A stretch of 64,000 nt of DNA from Hydra vulgaris (lineage: Eukaryota; Cnidaria; Hydrozoa; Anthoathecata; Hydridae): the NCBI RefSeq assembly GCF_038396675.1, contig NC_088926.1:1374001-1438000 (forward strand), written 5' to 3'. The notes below the pieces were generated by a model that saw nothing but the letters and a program-made list of their open reading frames with translations, was not told the origin of the DNA and did no database searches. Positions 21,981 to 63,130 of this stretch are shown piece after piece (position 1 is the first letter of the stretch; each line of letters opens with the position of its first letter). A program made the position numbers and the translations under genes.

Positions 21981-23001
21981 TCTTCGTGAAGTAAGTCTTA
22001 TCTTCGTGAAGTAGGGGAACCTGTTGTACCTTTGACCACTTTTTGCTTTAAGGCGTTTTTTGCGTAGTCTATTGAGTAAATTTAAACCATTCAAACTATA
22101 TGATATTCTCTCATACTTTGCTCTAAAATTATACTTATAGTTTTTTTTTCATTCAACCAAAAAGTATCTTTTTCCCGCGTTTTAAATAAAGAAGTCAATT
22201 GGTCAAAGGTACAACACGTACATTTTACCTTTGACCGATGTGCGTTGTTCCTTTGACCAAAACGTTATTACTAAAAAATCATGCATTGTATGAACCTCTT
22301 TAATATTTTAGATATATATTTTATAGCAACTTTTGCCCTACCTTATATCAATAAAAAACAAATCTAACTATTTTGTAATCAATCCTAATTGTCTTAAAAA
22401 AATTAGAAAAATCAATCCTTACAATCTTGCAAAGACTTGTGTATCAAAGTTACGATACTCAGTATTACTTATAGTATTACTACTTTTTTAAAATAAAATC
22501 AGTTATTATAACTATTTTAGATAAAGTCACATATTTTCTTTAGCTTTTGTTGGTCAAAGGTACAACATCCTAGTCTGGTCAAAGGTACACGAAATGGGTT
22601 TCTTTAACAATTATTGTCTTAATCCCATTTATGATCAGACATAATCATCCAAAATTTTCCATAACAAAAAAATGATGCTGGGTAATGTTTATAATGTCGT
22701 AGATGAAACAAACAACAATTTATCACATTTATAAAATCAGAATAAGATTAACACAAATATTTACTTTTTAAGAGCTAAATCTTATACTTACTTGTGGATC
22801 GATACCAACTACCCCAAGTATGATGTTTTACGGTAAGAAGAGTCATCATGGACTATTATTTCAAATGGCACTTTTCGTTTTTTTTTTTTAAATAATAGTA
22901 AGCCGACAGAGTAGAGTGACCAACGTGATCAAAAGGTACAACATGGTCAAAAGTACAACAGGTTCCCCTACGTCTTATCTTCGTGAAGTACGTCTTATCT
23001 T
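21981..23001. repeat. 20-bp tandem repeat array split by a MITE
   Basis: Units of TCTTCGTGAAGTAMGTCTTA occur at 21981-22013 on the left and 22969-23001 on the right of the MITE. The MITE therefore landed in a TA inside a pre-existing short array of three to four units. Confidence 0.75.
22014..22968. mobile_element. pogo-type MITE (TIR GGGGAACCTGTTGTAC), TA target
   Basis: The left end GGGGAACCTGTTGTACCTTTGACCA pairs with the right end TGGTCAAAAGTACAACAGG, then TTCCCC. TA flanks both sides (22012-13, 22969-70). The motif GGTCAAAGGTACAAC (or its complement) occurs at least six times inside, near both ends and in the middle. There is no transposase. The layout (TA target, end motif repeated internally) parallels the elements at 27615 and 47467, so I call it pogo-type by analogy. 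Confidence 0.75.
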
Positions 23002-23029
23002 CATATATCAAGCAAATCGATCAATAAAA

Positions 23030-24460
23030 TGAGTAATAATATGAAAAATCTTTAATATGGGAACTAGGTTCTGAGCAAAAACAACAAAACAACTAGAGTT
23101 AAAATATTTTGTGTAATTGTATTTTTATTATTTTGAATAATCAGATTTTTTAACGGTCAAATATGCCATTAAAGATAGGCAATGATGTAAAGTTAGATTT
23201 TAGTTCAGAACCTCCTTTACTACTTTATCAACATGCAGTGAAATTTCGGTTTAAATACAACATACCGACACTTAGAATCTAATGTTTAAAGTTTTGAATT
23301 TAATTAGAGATTTTGCTGACACAGTATTTTTTTAGAGCAATTTTTAAAAACTTTGAATAAAAAATATATTTTTATTTAATCTACCAACGCTAAACCTAGC
23401 TTGGAGAAATTATTTCAATTTTTTAAGGTGGTAAAAATTTCTTTTTCCATTAAAGGGTTTAGTAAACCGATGTTAATAAGACCAATTATGTCATCTTCTT
23501 GTCCCCGCTATTTGTATTTATATTATGTTTTACGACTTGAATTAACTTATACTGCAAAAAAAAAAAAAAAATCTATCTAGTACGGCTAATAATAATTCTA
23601 AATTTAGCAGCGCTTTAACCAACTGAGATATCCCGGCATAAAATTTTCTACTTTGTCAAAGATTTCTATTTAGGCGATCTGTTAAAAATTAAATTTTCAG
23701 TCGTTTATTATAATTTCAAAGTAGCGCTTAAAGCAAGGTTTTAACAGAAGGAAATAAAAATATATGGTCTTTAAAAAAATACACTGTCTTATGAAAGGAC
23801 AAAGAAATATAAAATAATCCTGCTTCAGGCACTTTATCAGTGTGTTGTCTACAATTTGTAAAATTTTTAATTTGATAGGATGATAACTTTTTAAGCAACA
23901 GTATTTTTACATAACTCATTTCCAGCTTAACAGTTTTACAGCGAAATCAAGATTATATTATCTTCTTGATTTCGCTCTAAAATGGTTAAAGTGGATCCAT
24001 GGTGAAAAACCTAAAATATTGGTATAACCATTATGATATATGGATATATCCACAAAATATGGATTTATCCATCTACACATGATGTTTTATTAGTTCTGTA
24101 TACAAAAGTAAAGTTAGATACCATGAAAAAGTTAGTTATTTGCCTGGACGTAGCTGATTGTGGTTTTGAAGGCATCTTTTCAACTCAACTTCATTATTTT
24201 TGATTTGTGTGAAAAGAACTCTCAGGGCTAAATGTTCAACAATAAATTTTAACGGTAAAATTAGCAAGTTTAATTGTAACATCTTTTAAAGGGACGCTAT
24301 GACAAGCATGTTACTATGTGCCTATAAAGCAAATCGCTACGCGAGGCGTTCAGACAACGTAACTGCCAATAAACTGTTAAATAAATTTTATTTAGAGAAA
24401 TAAAAAGAGGGGGGAAAAGATCTGGAACCCTCTCTTGTATCCGACCCTACTTAATATGGT
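23030..24460. other. Mostly unrecognised AT-rich sequence
   Basis: A tRNA-like fragment on the minus strand at about 23590-23640 reads GCCGGGATATCTCAGTTGG then TTAAAGCGCTG. That resembles a tRNA 5' half with A box, but no B box follows, so it is probably a decayed tRNA-derived element. A short hairpin around GAAATCAAGA/TCTTGATTTC lies near 23942-23972. Otherwise nothing was found. Confidence 0.4.
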
Positions 24461-24467
24461 TAGTCAT

Positions 24468-24488
24468 TTATATATATATATATATATA

Positions 24489-24532
<44 letters not shown>

Positions 24533-24539
24533 TAAATAA

Positions 24540-24630
<91 letters not shown>
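24468..24630. repeat. (TA)n / (AAAT)n / (CA)n compound microsatellite
   Basis: TA runs, a TAAA-type block at 24520-24545, TA again and a short CACACACA end. Confidence 0.9.
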
Positions 24631-24839
24631 TACATTAGTTTTGTTTTTTAGAACTTGATTTCCCTAATATAAAAGCTAAAAAAAGGCGGGTTCTATGATC
24701 CAAGGGATAAACAACAAGTAGTAAGAATAATTTAAACGAAAAAAATACGAGCTTAGAACATTTTAAGAAAATAAAAAACAATAGTTTATCATAGTCATAG
24801 TAATGAGTAACCATAGTAACCATAAAAACTCCTTTAAAA

Positions 24840-24965
24840 CATCCCAAAATGCGGTAGTGATGTGGAGGTAGAACCTTCACCTTGTAAACGAAAAGCTTTG
24901 CGTTTCATCCAAACGACGTCGTGCTCAACTTGTTTCTTTGCGCAGCAACCTTGTTATTGTTTTGG
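24840..24965 (+). repeat. Degraded tRNA-derived SINE copy, family A
   Basis: TGCGGTAGTGATGTGGAGGTA, then CTTGTAAACGAAAAGC and GCTCAACTTGTTTCTTTGCG, then GCAACCTTGTTATTGTTT follow the order of the full copy at 46947-47193 but with many changes. Confidence 0.55.
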
Positions 24966-25256
24966 AATTAATAGGATTCAAAAAGTGTTGTAACAACAAC
25001 TAGAAAAAAAAATTAAAGCAATAAAGTGCGTATACCCCTGTATACGCACCTGAAACCCTTATTTTAGAGGCCTGCATACGACCTTAAAAAAAATCTAAAA
25101 TGCAGAAATGAAAGATTTACGTACATTAGGAAATAATACAGTTTATTAAAAAATTAATACATTTTTCATTGAGAAAAACTGTTTAACAAAATTTCGACGT
25201 TTTAATATGCGTGTCTAAACGTGCAAAATATTACTAATATTTTACTTTTGTAGTTA

Positions 25257-54709
<29,453 letters not shown>

Positions 54710-55150
54710 CTAAATTAATTTTTTTTATAATTATTATTTCCCACAAGTATAATATAAACAACAACTTTTTTTATTAACTTATTTATCAATATAAAAAAAG
54801 TATTTAGCACTTTTTTTAATAAGTTCACCAGCAACAAAAAAAATTTAAGAGCAAGAAAGACTTAAAAAACTGTACAATTTTTTTATTCTGGAAAATATGA
54901 AGACAGGAAAGAATACCAAAGCACCAACAAAAAAAATTAAATAAAAAAATCAGATAAATAAAAGTTTTAGAAGAAATGGTAAAAAAGATACAAATTTGCT
55001 AAATGATGAGAAACACAAGTGTACATGTTACTCTATTTTAACTTTTTTCCACATTTTTTTAAACATTTATAATCTTAACATAAAAAAAACAACACATCTA
55101 CTTCCTTACATAACTCATATGTGCATTTAAATTTTTACAAATTTAAAGTA
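54710..55150. other. AT-rich stretch with dispersed repeat C, copy 3
   Basis: A diverged copy of the repeat at 42710 lies at about 54820-54920. No gene is seen. Confidence 0.45.
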
Positions 55151-57250
55151 AATAGTTGTTTAAAGTTTTTCAAAAGCAGTTTCAACAACATTTACAATGC
55201 AATTTTGAACCTTGTCTAAATTAAAAAGGACATTAGCAAAACTAGCCCTAGAATTACAAAGTAACAGCATGCAGTCAAGAGTAAGAAAATGGTGAACACA
55301 ATAAAATAACACAACCTTAGCAGATGCTAAATATTGCAATGGATTGTATATATAGTTTTTATGAGAAGTCAGTAGTAAAGACATAAACCGGAGGACTCAG
55401 GAAGAGTAATGTCCTTTAGAGAGTAATGCCTGTCATTAATTAGCAGAAAAGAACAAAGCTTCAGGAATACTTAATCTTGTTATATTAACACTGAACTTAA
55501 GTTGTAGTTGTAGTACTCTTGGCAGCCATTGCAATTAAGGTAATGGTCAGAAAAAGTTGCAGCACTTTTTTATAAAAAAATGTGAAAAAAAGTCTATGCA
55601 AATATCAAACTTATGTAAATTTAAAATTATGTAATAATATATCAAGTTTTACAGTTTTACTTTTACTTGAGCATTTAATTGCTATTTTATAAAATCTTTT
55701 TTTTATTAAATTAAAACATTCGTTTTACAGGTCCTAATTTGTTTTGTAAAAAAATATAATCCTAATGCGAGGGTTGAAATGTTATTACAGGTGTAATTTT
55801 CGAAAAACATTGGGAAACAAGTCTCTTAATAAATTCAGAATTTTGCTTTCAAAATATATAAACCAGGTAAGGTTTTTAATAAGTTCTACGTACACGAAAA
55901 AGGTGCGTATTTTAATTTTTTTTTTTGCTATCAGTGAAGAGAGATATTCAAGATTAAAAAAGAGGTAATAATATCAGGAAGACTATTTTTATAGATGAGA
56001 AATAAAATAGGACCAAGTGGAACCTTATGGTACTTTGAAAATTACTGGAAATAAAAGAAAGTGTTGTCCATTGTGTACAACGTTAATACTACAGATAGAA
56101 AGGAATGATTAGTAATTTAAAAACCTTCTTATATACACCATATGAAGCAAGCTTATTCAGAAGATCACCATGTCAATGGATGAAGCATGTTAAACTTTAG
56201 AAGTTTAAGACAGAAAAAAACTTAAGCAATAGTAAAAGGTCTGGACCTGAGTCAGTGTTTATAAAAGAAGTACTATTTCAACAGAGAGACAAAAGATATC
56301 AGTCCAAATAACATCACAAAGAAAATCACAAAAAGTTAGGAAAAGAATTAATGTAAAATAAAAGTTAGGAATCCAAGTCAGCCTTAAGGTAGTAGTAAGA
56401 AAAGCGATGATAGGGTGAATCTGATGATAAAGAAGTATTTGATAAAAATTTTAGTGAGATCATAACATAATCTGAATTACCTAAAAAGGATTGTCTGGAA
56501 AACAAGTCTATAAGTCATCAAACAAAACTCTTTGAGTAAGATATTGAGAATAACTTTAAGCTTAAGTGCCAGCAACATAAGTGATACTAAAGCAAACCCA
56601 TTTAGTTTTATAAGTATTAATATTACCAATAACAAAAATATTGACTGTAACAATATTAATATTACCAATAACAAAAATATTGATCTGGGTGAGGGATAAA
56701 GAGATAAGGTGTGAGAGATAAGGCATGGTCACTTTGATCATCAAAAAGAGTTTTGGGAATACCAAAGAAAATGATGATTGACTGAAGAGATGCTTAACAT
56801 AAAAAACTGTAAAAACATATTTAAATCCAATTTCATGACTAATGATGAATTAATACGTAAGTATTAAAAACTTACCCATCATCAGCAACAATAGCATGTC
56901 TGTTAGCTTCACTGTGTGAAACAATATAAGATATCGCCATCACAGCTTCATTCATAAGTTGTTAGCACTGTGCAATAAAGCACATAAAGTTCAAGCACTT
57001 AGTTACCAGGTTTACCCACTTAGCCCAGGTTAAGCATGGAACTATTAAAGTCTTTGCTTAGGTCATAAAGATTGAGATCCGAAGGTGAGTTTGAATCGCA
57101 AAAATTCTCACAAAGAGCAAGAAGATTTAGTGAATTTTACAAGAAGTTCAACTGATGGATTCAAACTGATTGATTTAGCCTGATGAAAAGTTACTTCAAC
57201 TAATGGATTCAAACTGATGGATTCAATCCACAAATATGTATAAAAAATAG
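55150..57250 (-). pseudogene. LINE ORF2 relic (endonuclease to RT C terminus), minus strand
   Basis: Reading 57190 to 57010, the stretch NPSVELLVKFTKSSCSL corresponds to the endonuclease block SVESQLLQNSLDLLALNE of the copy at 61600. HEIGFKYVF and SQSSFSLVFPKLFLMIKVTM (56850-56740) and SLTQINIFVIGNIN (56700) follow the EN domain. VPLGPILFLIYKNSLPDII (about 56020-55965) is the RT block before the catalytic site. SAKVVLFYCVHHFLTLDCML and FNLDKVQNCIVNVVETAF (55330-55160) are C-terminal. It is heavily decayed. Confidence 0.75.
55500..55660. repeat. Dispersed repeat shared with 29601-29800
   Basis: See 29601; same phrases in the same order, about four-fifths matching by eye. Confidence 0.6.
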
Positions 57251-58360
57251 ATTGAAATGACTTGGTGATAATAATGATTTTTCTGTTTTTATATTTTTAG
57301 GTACTTTATTTATGCGTTAACTTAATAAAGAATTGACTTAATCATAGATAGTCCAAGTTACCCTAAGCAATAAGCTATAAACTATCTCATTCCTGCAAAT
57401 CAAGTTATAATAAAGGGCTCCTTATGTAGCTTCAACAATACAAACTAAAAGCATTTACAAAAAAAGTCTAACAAAATAAACAAAATAAAATAACAAATAA
57501 CATTGTTAATTTTTTGATATTTTACAACTGTTATGGAATTGGTCGTTCAAAAAACCACCACAGCTGTTGATAGAATCAACTTTCCACAAAAACTTCTGAT
57601 TTTTATTCACTTGATATTTTAATAACTCCAAGTTCTTTCTATAATTTAGTTTATTTCTTTTTTACATTATAATTTTTACTATCCTCAATTTTTTTTTTTT
57701 TTTAATAACAAAAAGCCATAATACTTTCAATTTCTTTTAGAAAACATGATATTTATATCGTCACAAATCATGATATTTATTTTCAACTAGTAACTATAAT
57801 GTTGTTTTTTTATTTAGGATTTCTTTTTTGTTTAGCAAAACATTATTGCAACCTTCTTTCCATATTTTCTGTGCAACTGTAGTTAACTTTAATTTTATTT
57901 CAATTAAAAAAATTTTAAAAACAACAGAAAATTGTAATTGTAAACAAAAAATAATTGTATAATATGTTGCTTCCTTTAAGAATGTACCCGATAAACAATA
58001 TTTTGGCTTAACATAGGATCAATGGAAAAAACGTTTTGCCAATCAAAAGCAATCCTTTAAAAACAAAAAGTATTCAAAGGACACCATGTTGTGAAAATAC
58101 ATATGGGAATTAAAAGATCAAAATATTGATGATTTTATATTGAATTGGTCCATCCTTAAAACAGCACCTGCATAAAATTAATACTTCCGAAAAATGCCTA
58201 CAAGAAAAATTTGAAATAATTACAAATGCGAAACATGAATGTTTATTAAACAAAAAATCGGAAATGATTTTTAAATGCAGGCATGAAAGTAAGTTTCTCC
58301 TAATAAACTATAAAACTAAGTAAGCTCAAAAAATAATTATATTAAATCCCCCTTCTAAAA
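57251..58360. other. AT-rich stretch, no recognised features
   Basis: I see no gene, RNA or repeat here. Confidence 0.45.
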
Positions 58361-58369
58361 TCCTCCCCC

Positions 58370-58540
58370 CTTCAACTTCGATCCCCACCATGTCCCTGAT
58401 ATTACAGCACTCAAAATGTTTCTCCACGCAGCAACCTTGTTCATGTTTTAAAGGTAAAGAGTTAAGAGAGGGTTGTAACCACAATAAAGTATCTTCCTCA
58501 ACTGTAGAGGCCTTCTTGGCCTTGGGGAGGTAAATAACAT
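58370..58540 (+). repeat. SINE family A copy, head truncated
   Basis: Starts at the B box (TTCGATCCCCACCATGTCCC), then TGTTTCTCCACGCAGCAACC, AGAGTTAAGAGAGGGTTGTAA and TTCTTGGCCTTGGGGAGGTA. Plus orientation. Confidence 0.85.
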
Positions 58541-58789
58541 GAAAATAAAAAAAAATAAAAAGCAAAAGTAAACAATTCTGAAAAATTCTTTTTTATAATA
58601 GTGCAAACATATTCCACAAATGTGTGAAAATTTATAGAAGTTAAGACATTTATGACTTCCTGTAATTTAATTTTTGGTATAAATTGAAGTTTTATTCAAT
58701 TTTATTTATTTCTGATAAGTCTTTATTGATGAAACACAGTGTAAAATAAAAAAGGTTTGATTAGTGATTTTCTACTAATTTATTATTGA
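58541..58789. other. AT-rich spacer
   Basis: No features seen. Confidence 0.4.
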
Positions 58790-58848
58790 TCTGTTCTTTA
58801 AAAAACATTGAGCACTTTATTTTGTAGAACACATTTAAAATTATTAGT
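58790..58848 (+). repeat. Microsatellite-associated repeat, copy 2
   Basis: GATCTGTTCTTTAAAAAACA, TTGAGCACTTTATTTTGTAG and AACAC, then a (TA)n run; matches 13200-13263, which has the same neighbour. Confidence 0.7.
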
Positions 58849-58853
58849 GTATA

Positions 58854-58898
<45 letters not shown>

Positions 58899-58900
58899 CT
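58849..58900. repeat. (TA)n followed by a run of about 30 T
   Basis: TA repeat then an unusually long pure T tract. Confidence 0.9.
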
Positions 58901-59185
58901 GGTTTATAGTTATACCAGAAGATTATAAGTTGTAGGTGATTTTTATTACATTTAAGTTTTTGTAACAAAATTTTTCAAAATTTTTTTAATATTATATTAA
59001 TTATTGTTTTGGTCATTTAATAAATATATGTTTAAAAATACTTGTTTAAAAATACTTTTGAGATTGGACAAACAATCCATATTTTGCCATATGGAATAAG
59101 ATTCATAAAAATAAAATATCAACATTAGATGGCATTATAACAAAAAAGAAAAAGCTGTATTCTGTGAACAAGTATACAAAAATGT

Positions 59186-59395
59186 ATGCACTCGTGGTTA
59201 GAGGGCTTGCTTCAAAAGCAAGAGATCCCAGGTTCAAAGTGAGCTCTGAGCATATTTCGCATCGTTGGTAAGGAAGGAGGTGTGAACTTCCTATTAAAAT
59301 GCTCTTTTGGGATGCTCTGTGACAAGACCTTCAGGTTTTCGTGGGGCATCTTCAATCGGTTGAAGTGCGGAGAAAAAATCCAGACAAATAAAGTT
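59186..59395 (+). repeat. tRNA-derived SINE, family B
   Basis: Head TGCACTCGTGGTTAGAGGGC, then TTGCTTCAAAAGCAAGAGAT (anticodon arm-like, loop TTCAAAA) and CCCAGGTTCAAAGTGAGCTC (B box). Body GGAAGGAGGTGTGAACTTCC, GGATGCTCTGTGACAAGACC. The minus-strand partner is at 26163-26312. The head folds roughly like a tRNA, but the acceptor stem is not convincing. Confidence 0.8.
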
Positions 59396-59399
59396 TTTG

Positions 59400-61700
59400 G
59401 AGCATGCAGGGACAGATAGAGTAAAAGTATGAGACTTTGCTAAATGACAAGTCAAGCAAGAATAAGTTTTGGTGGGTAATAAGTGAGAGAGTAGCCATTC
59501 ATCAATATAAGGATATCGACAGTGTTATATGTTTTTTGTTGGAGTTAAAGTTCACAAGCCACTGCAAGACTTAATCTGTCACAGAAGACAGGTCAGATTC
59601 AGCTGCCTGTTCTAAGCAATCAAAAAGAGAAGACTTTTTGTCAAGACAGGAGTATAAAGTTTAGTCATCAGCAAACAGAGCCACTTTAGATGTAAGGTTG
59701 TCAGGAAGATCATTGATGTAGATTAAAAAAAAACAGAACCAAGGATAGAACCTTGAGTCTTTTCATCTTGATTTCCAGAAGTTACTGGAAATGAAGAGGA
59801 GTGTTGGCCTTCGAGGATAACTTTGATAAAGCACTTAGAAAGAAAAAGATTTGATTATTTCAAAAACTTTCCCAGATACACCATATGAAGCAAGTCTATA
59901 AAGAAGACCAGAATGCCAAACTTTATCAAAAGCTTATATGTATATAAAGTTTATATGATAATTCAAGACCAATAGCCCATGCCTCGCCACCTCCATCTAA
60001 TGCATGATAAAATCTCTCAGTTGCAGAAGTTAGCAAATTAGCTGTAGATCGAGAAGATTGAACCCATATTGATTGTCTGACAATAAGTTATTTGACTCAA
60101 GACGCATCGACCTTGCTAATAACATGTAGAAGACTGATCAGATAAAAGTTGGAGGGGTCAGAATGTTCGCTAGAGTTTTTGAAAATTGAAACCACAGATG
60201 CTTATTTCCAGCATGCAGGAAAAAAAGATTCAGTCAAACACTTATTAAATAGTTTAGAGAGAATTGAAGAGAGTTCTAAAGATCACTATTTTGAAAGACT
60301 ATGATATGAATGCTGACTGGACAAGAGAATCTCACAAGCCATAGAAAAAATTTAATTGAGATATGACTTTAATAACAGAAGCTGGAGTGATTTGAATGTC
60401 TAACAATCGGTTAACTAGGTTAACTGGAATGGAAGGCCATAAAATTTAGGAGTTGAATTAGAAGAAAAGTTATTTGCAAATAGTTTAGTTTTACCCTTGA
60501 GAGAGGTAATAAGATCAGTCTCATGAATGAGAGATTAAATGTTATATGTTAATAAAGAAGCGTTTGTTCAAAAAATGTCACTCCAATAACTAGTTTTCAA
60601 CTATGAGTGACACATAACCTAATTTGGTAAAATTATAAAAAATTTGTAATTTTTCAATTTTTGGTTGAATAAATGGATAAAAAAAATAAGAGAGTCGTTC
60701 TTTTAAAAAGATGAAAAAAAGGGATGAAAAATGATTTTAATTAGATGTAGAAAAAATGATTTTAATTAGATGTAGCAGCTGCACAAAAAGGTGAAAACCA
60801 TGGAGTAAAATGAGGCTTAACTTGGAACCAATGAGAAGGAATAAAAGCTTCCATTCCTGCCTGGACCCAGAAGTCTGCGTAGGAGGCGCATTTATTAGCG
60901 TAGAGAAAAAAGATATCAGCCCAAGGACCGCATTAAGAAAATCACAAAAAAAATCCCTGTCAGTTTTAGGTTAGTAGTAAGTAGTGCAATGATAGGGCAA
61001 GTCCGAAGAAGGACTATGAGATGAAAGCTTTATAGAGATCATGGTCGAAACCACCTAAAGGAGAAAAAGAAAAAACTGAACACAAGCTAGAATTATAGAC
61101 AAGATAAAAATCCAGGAGTGGAGATAAATGATTAGGGTTGTCTGGAACAAAAGTTAACTATCTGAGTAAAAGATTGAGAAATGCAGAAACTGTGGGCATT
61201 AGTGCCAGCGGGGTTTGTAGTGTTAGAGCCAAGCCATTCAGTGTGATGAGCAATAAAGTCACCAATAACAACAATATTGGCAGAAGGGTAAAGAGAAAGA
61301 GCATGGTCAATTTGATTAGAAACTACATCTAAAAGATTGCAGTCTTAGAAAGAAGGAGAACAATAAAAAAAAAAGAGAGAAAGGTGAAGAGAAAAAAAAA
61401 AAGTGAAGAGGTGGTAAGCTGAAGCACATAAAAAAATGGTTAAAGTATTCAAACCTGATTTCACAAAAAAAAGGTAAATTGATGCGTATGTATACCCCCA
61501 AGCCAAGCATGTGACTATTAGAATCTTTGCGAATCAAAGTATAGTACTTATCAACACTGAGATCTGAAGAAGGAATTGGGGAATTTAAATTAATCTCATT
61601 AAGAGCAAGCAAGTCTAGTGAATTTTGCAAGAGCTGAGATTCAACTGATGGAAGGTTGCTTTGCAGACCACAAATATTTGTAAAAAATATATTAAAACAG
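59400..61700 (-). pseudogene. LINE ORF2 relic with endonuclease and RT, minus strand
   Basis: Reading from 61690: CGLQSNLPSVESQLLQNSLD, LLALNEINLNSPIPSSDLSV, RKDSNSHMLGLGVYIRINLP (61650-61460) is the start of the apurinic-type endonuclease domain. The SLYPSANIVVIG-like block lies at 61300-61260. RT text follows: KLFNKCLT-like (60250), SDPSNFYLI (60160), VNQYGFNLLDLQLIC-like (60080-60020), AMGYWS (59970), then VTSGNQDEK, LGSVLF, YINDLPDNLTSKVALFADD (59760-59660) and SLFDCLEQAAESDLSS (59630-59590). It is the most complete LINE ORF2 in the window but is full of shifts. In this copy the ADD catalytic block seems retained (plus strand CATCAGCAAACAGAGCC). Confidence 0.8.
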
Positions 61701-62739
61701 TTAGGTGGTGGGGATAGTTTTTATGTTTAAAATTTACGGTTACTTTTGGCATGATTTAAGTTTAAAGAAAAGTTGACTCATTCATAGATAGAGCATGGCA
61801 TCCTGGATCCAGGCACAAGCAAAAAACTATGAGTAGAGTCAAGAAGATTCAGCATTACCTGCAAACTTGAATAGATTACTGAAACACCATCAACTTATCT
61901 AACACCAACAACACTTAATAAAAAAAGTAGTTATAAAAGATAAACATAAGAAGCAGATATATGGGAGGCCAATTGAACTGCTACTAGTAATACCACTGCT
62001 AGTAGCAGTGACAACAATGACAACATTCTGTAGTCTTCTCTTTCACAATCTTCTCCTCTATGCCAATTAACAACATCTGATCAGCAACCTTACCCACAAT
62101 AACTTAAATAGATTACTGATACACCAACAACTTATCTAACACCAACTACACCTAATAAAAAAAGTAGTTATAAAAGATAAACACAGGAAGCAGGACTTCT
62201 TTACCCAAACTATTAAAATTGTATACTGGGTGTTCATCCAAAAAAGTTTTTTTTATATTGTTAGTCGTGTTAAAGCCAAATATGAATAAATTTCTTATTT
62301 TAAGGATCATAAACAATGATTTCAATCAAAACAATATCAATTTAGTCCTGCTAGTAATCCTTTAAATAGAAGAAAACCTGCTTCAGCTTGACATATTCTT
62401 GCTGATAATGAAATTTTACTTACTTTAATGCATGACTTAATTTTTTAATGGTGACTTAAGTTACCATTAAAAAAATTTAGATCTGCCGCGTTTGTTGATC
62501 ATTCAGAACGTTTGTCTCTAAAGCTGGATCTTAATCACTGATGAGGATAAACTAGGTATTGGTGGATCTTCATCTATATCACTGATGATTGCAATGTAGC
62601 AAGAAGATTTACATATAAATAATGAGCATATGCCATATGGTGCATACATCACATGTTGTATGCTTTTGTGCGTAATACTTTTGTAAAAAGTCATTCATTA
62701 TTGAAAGACTTTGATGTGTCAAAAACAGTGAGCTTTGCT
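61701..62739. repeat. LINE 5'-side sequence with a 237-bp-spaced direct repeat
   Basis: The stretch 61861-61955 (ATAGATTACTGAAACACCAT, CAACTTATCTAACACCAACA, AAAAAAGTAGTTATAAAAGA) recurs at about 62098-62195. It probably lies upstream of the ORF2 relic in LINE sense. A near-perfect 26-bp palindrome (TTAATGGTGACTTAAGTTACC, then ATTAA) is at about 62444-62470. No other gene is seen. Confidence 0.6.
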
Positions 62740-63130
62740 TTATTACATCTATTAAAAACATAATAAATTATATATATATATAGTTAGAAAATCAGCAGTA
62801 GAACCAGAGGCTCCAAATCCATATTGATTTCCAGAAACTAAGCTCTAATATTTAAGATGAGAAAATTGTCAAATAAAAACTTAAAAACCATACTAATATT
62901 AGAAAGAAAACTGATTGAGAAATAAGATTAATTAAGAATGATAAGAACTGATTAAGAAATGAGAAAAATAGTTTAAAAGGTTGAAGAATAAAGTAAGAAT
63001 GATAAGAATTGATTGAGAAATGAGAAAAATAGTTTAAAAGGTTAGAACAATTTCATCACAGTCATACACTTTGTATGACTGTGATGAAAAAGTTATCTGG
63101 ACCACAAGATGTAGAAAATTTTTTGAGCAT
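62740..63130 (-). pseudogene. LINE reverse transcriptase fragment, minus strand
   Basis: LLKFMLKKFSTSCGPDNF (63135-63080) equals the SSTAFGPDNIP region of the copy at 30900. SLVSGNQYGFGASGSTADFL (about 62850-62790) equals LLSGHQYGFxSSSSTADLL. A 60-bp tandem duplication (AAATGAGAAAAATAGTTTAAA, then AGGTT) and a hairpin lie between them. Confidence 0.75.
63051..63089. repeat. Perfect 18-bp hairpin with 3-nt loop
   Basis: TTTCATCACAGTCATACA (63051-63068), loop CTT, exact reverse complement 63072-63089. It lies between the two LINE RT blocks. Confidence 0.88.

Noticed and set aside
61138..61332. 64-codon plus-strand frame (MSGTKVNYLSKRLRNAETVG...)
   Set aside because: It is the reverse strand of the LINE endonuclease region (minus strand 59400-61700).
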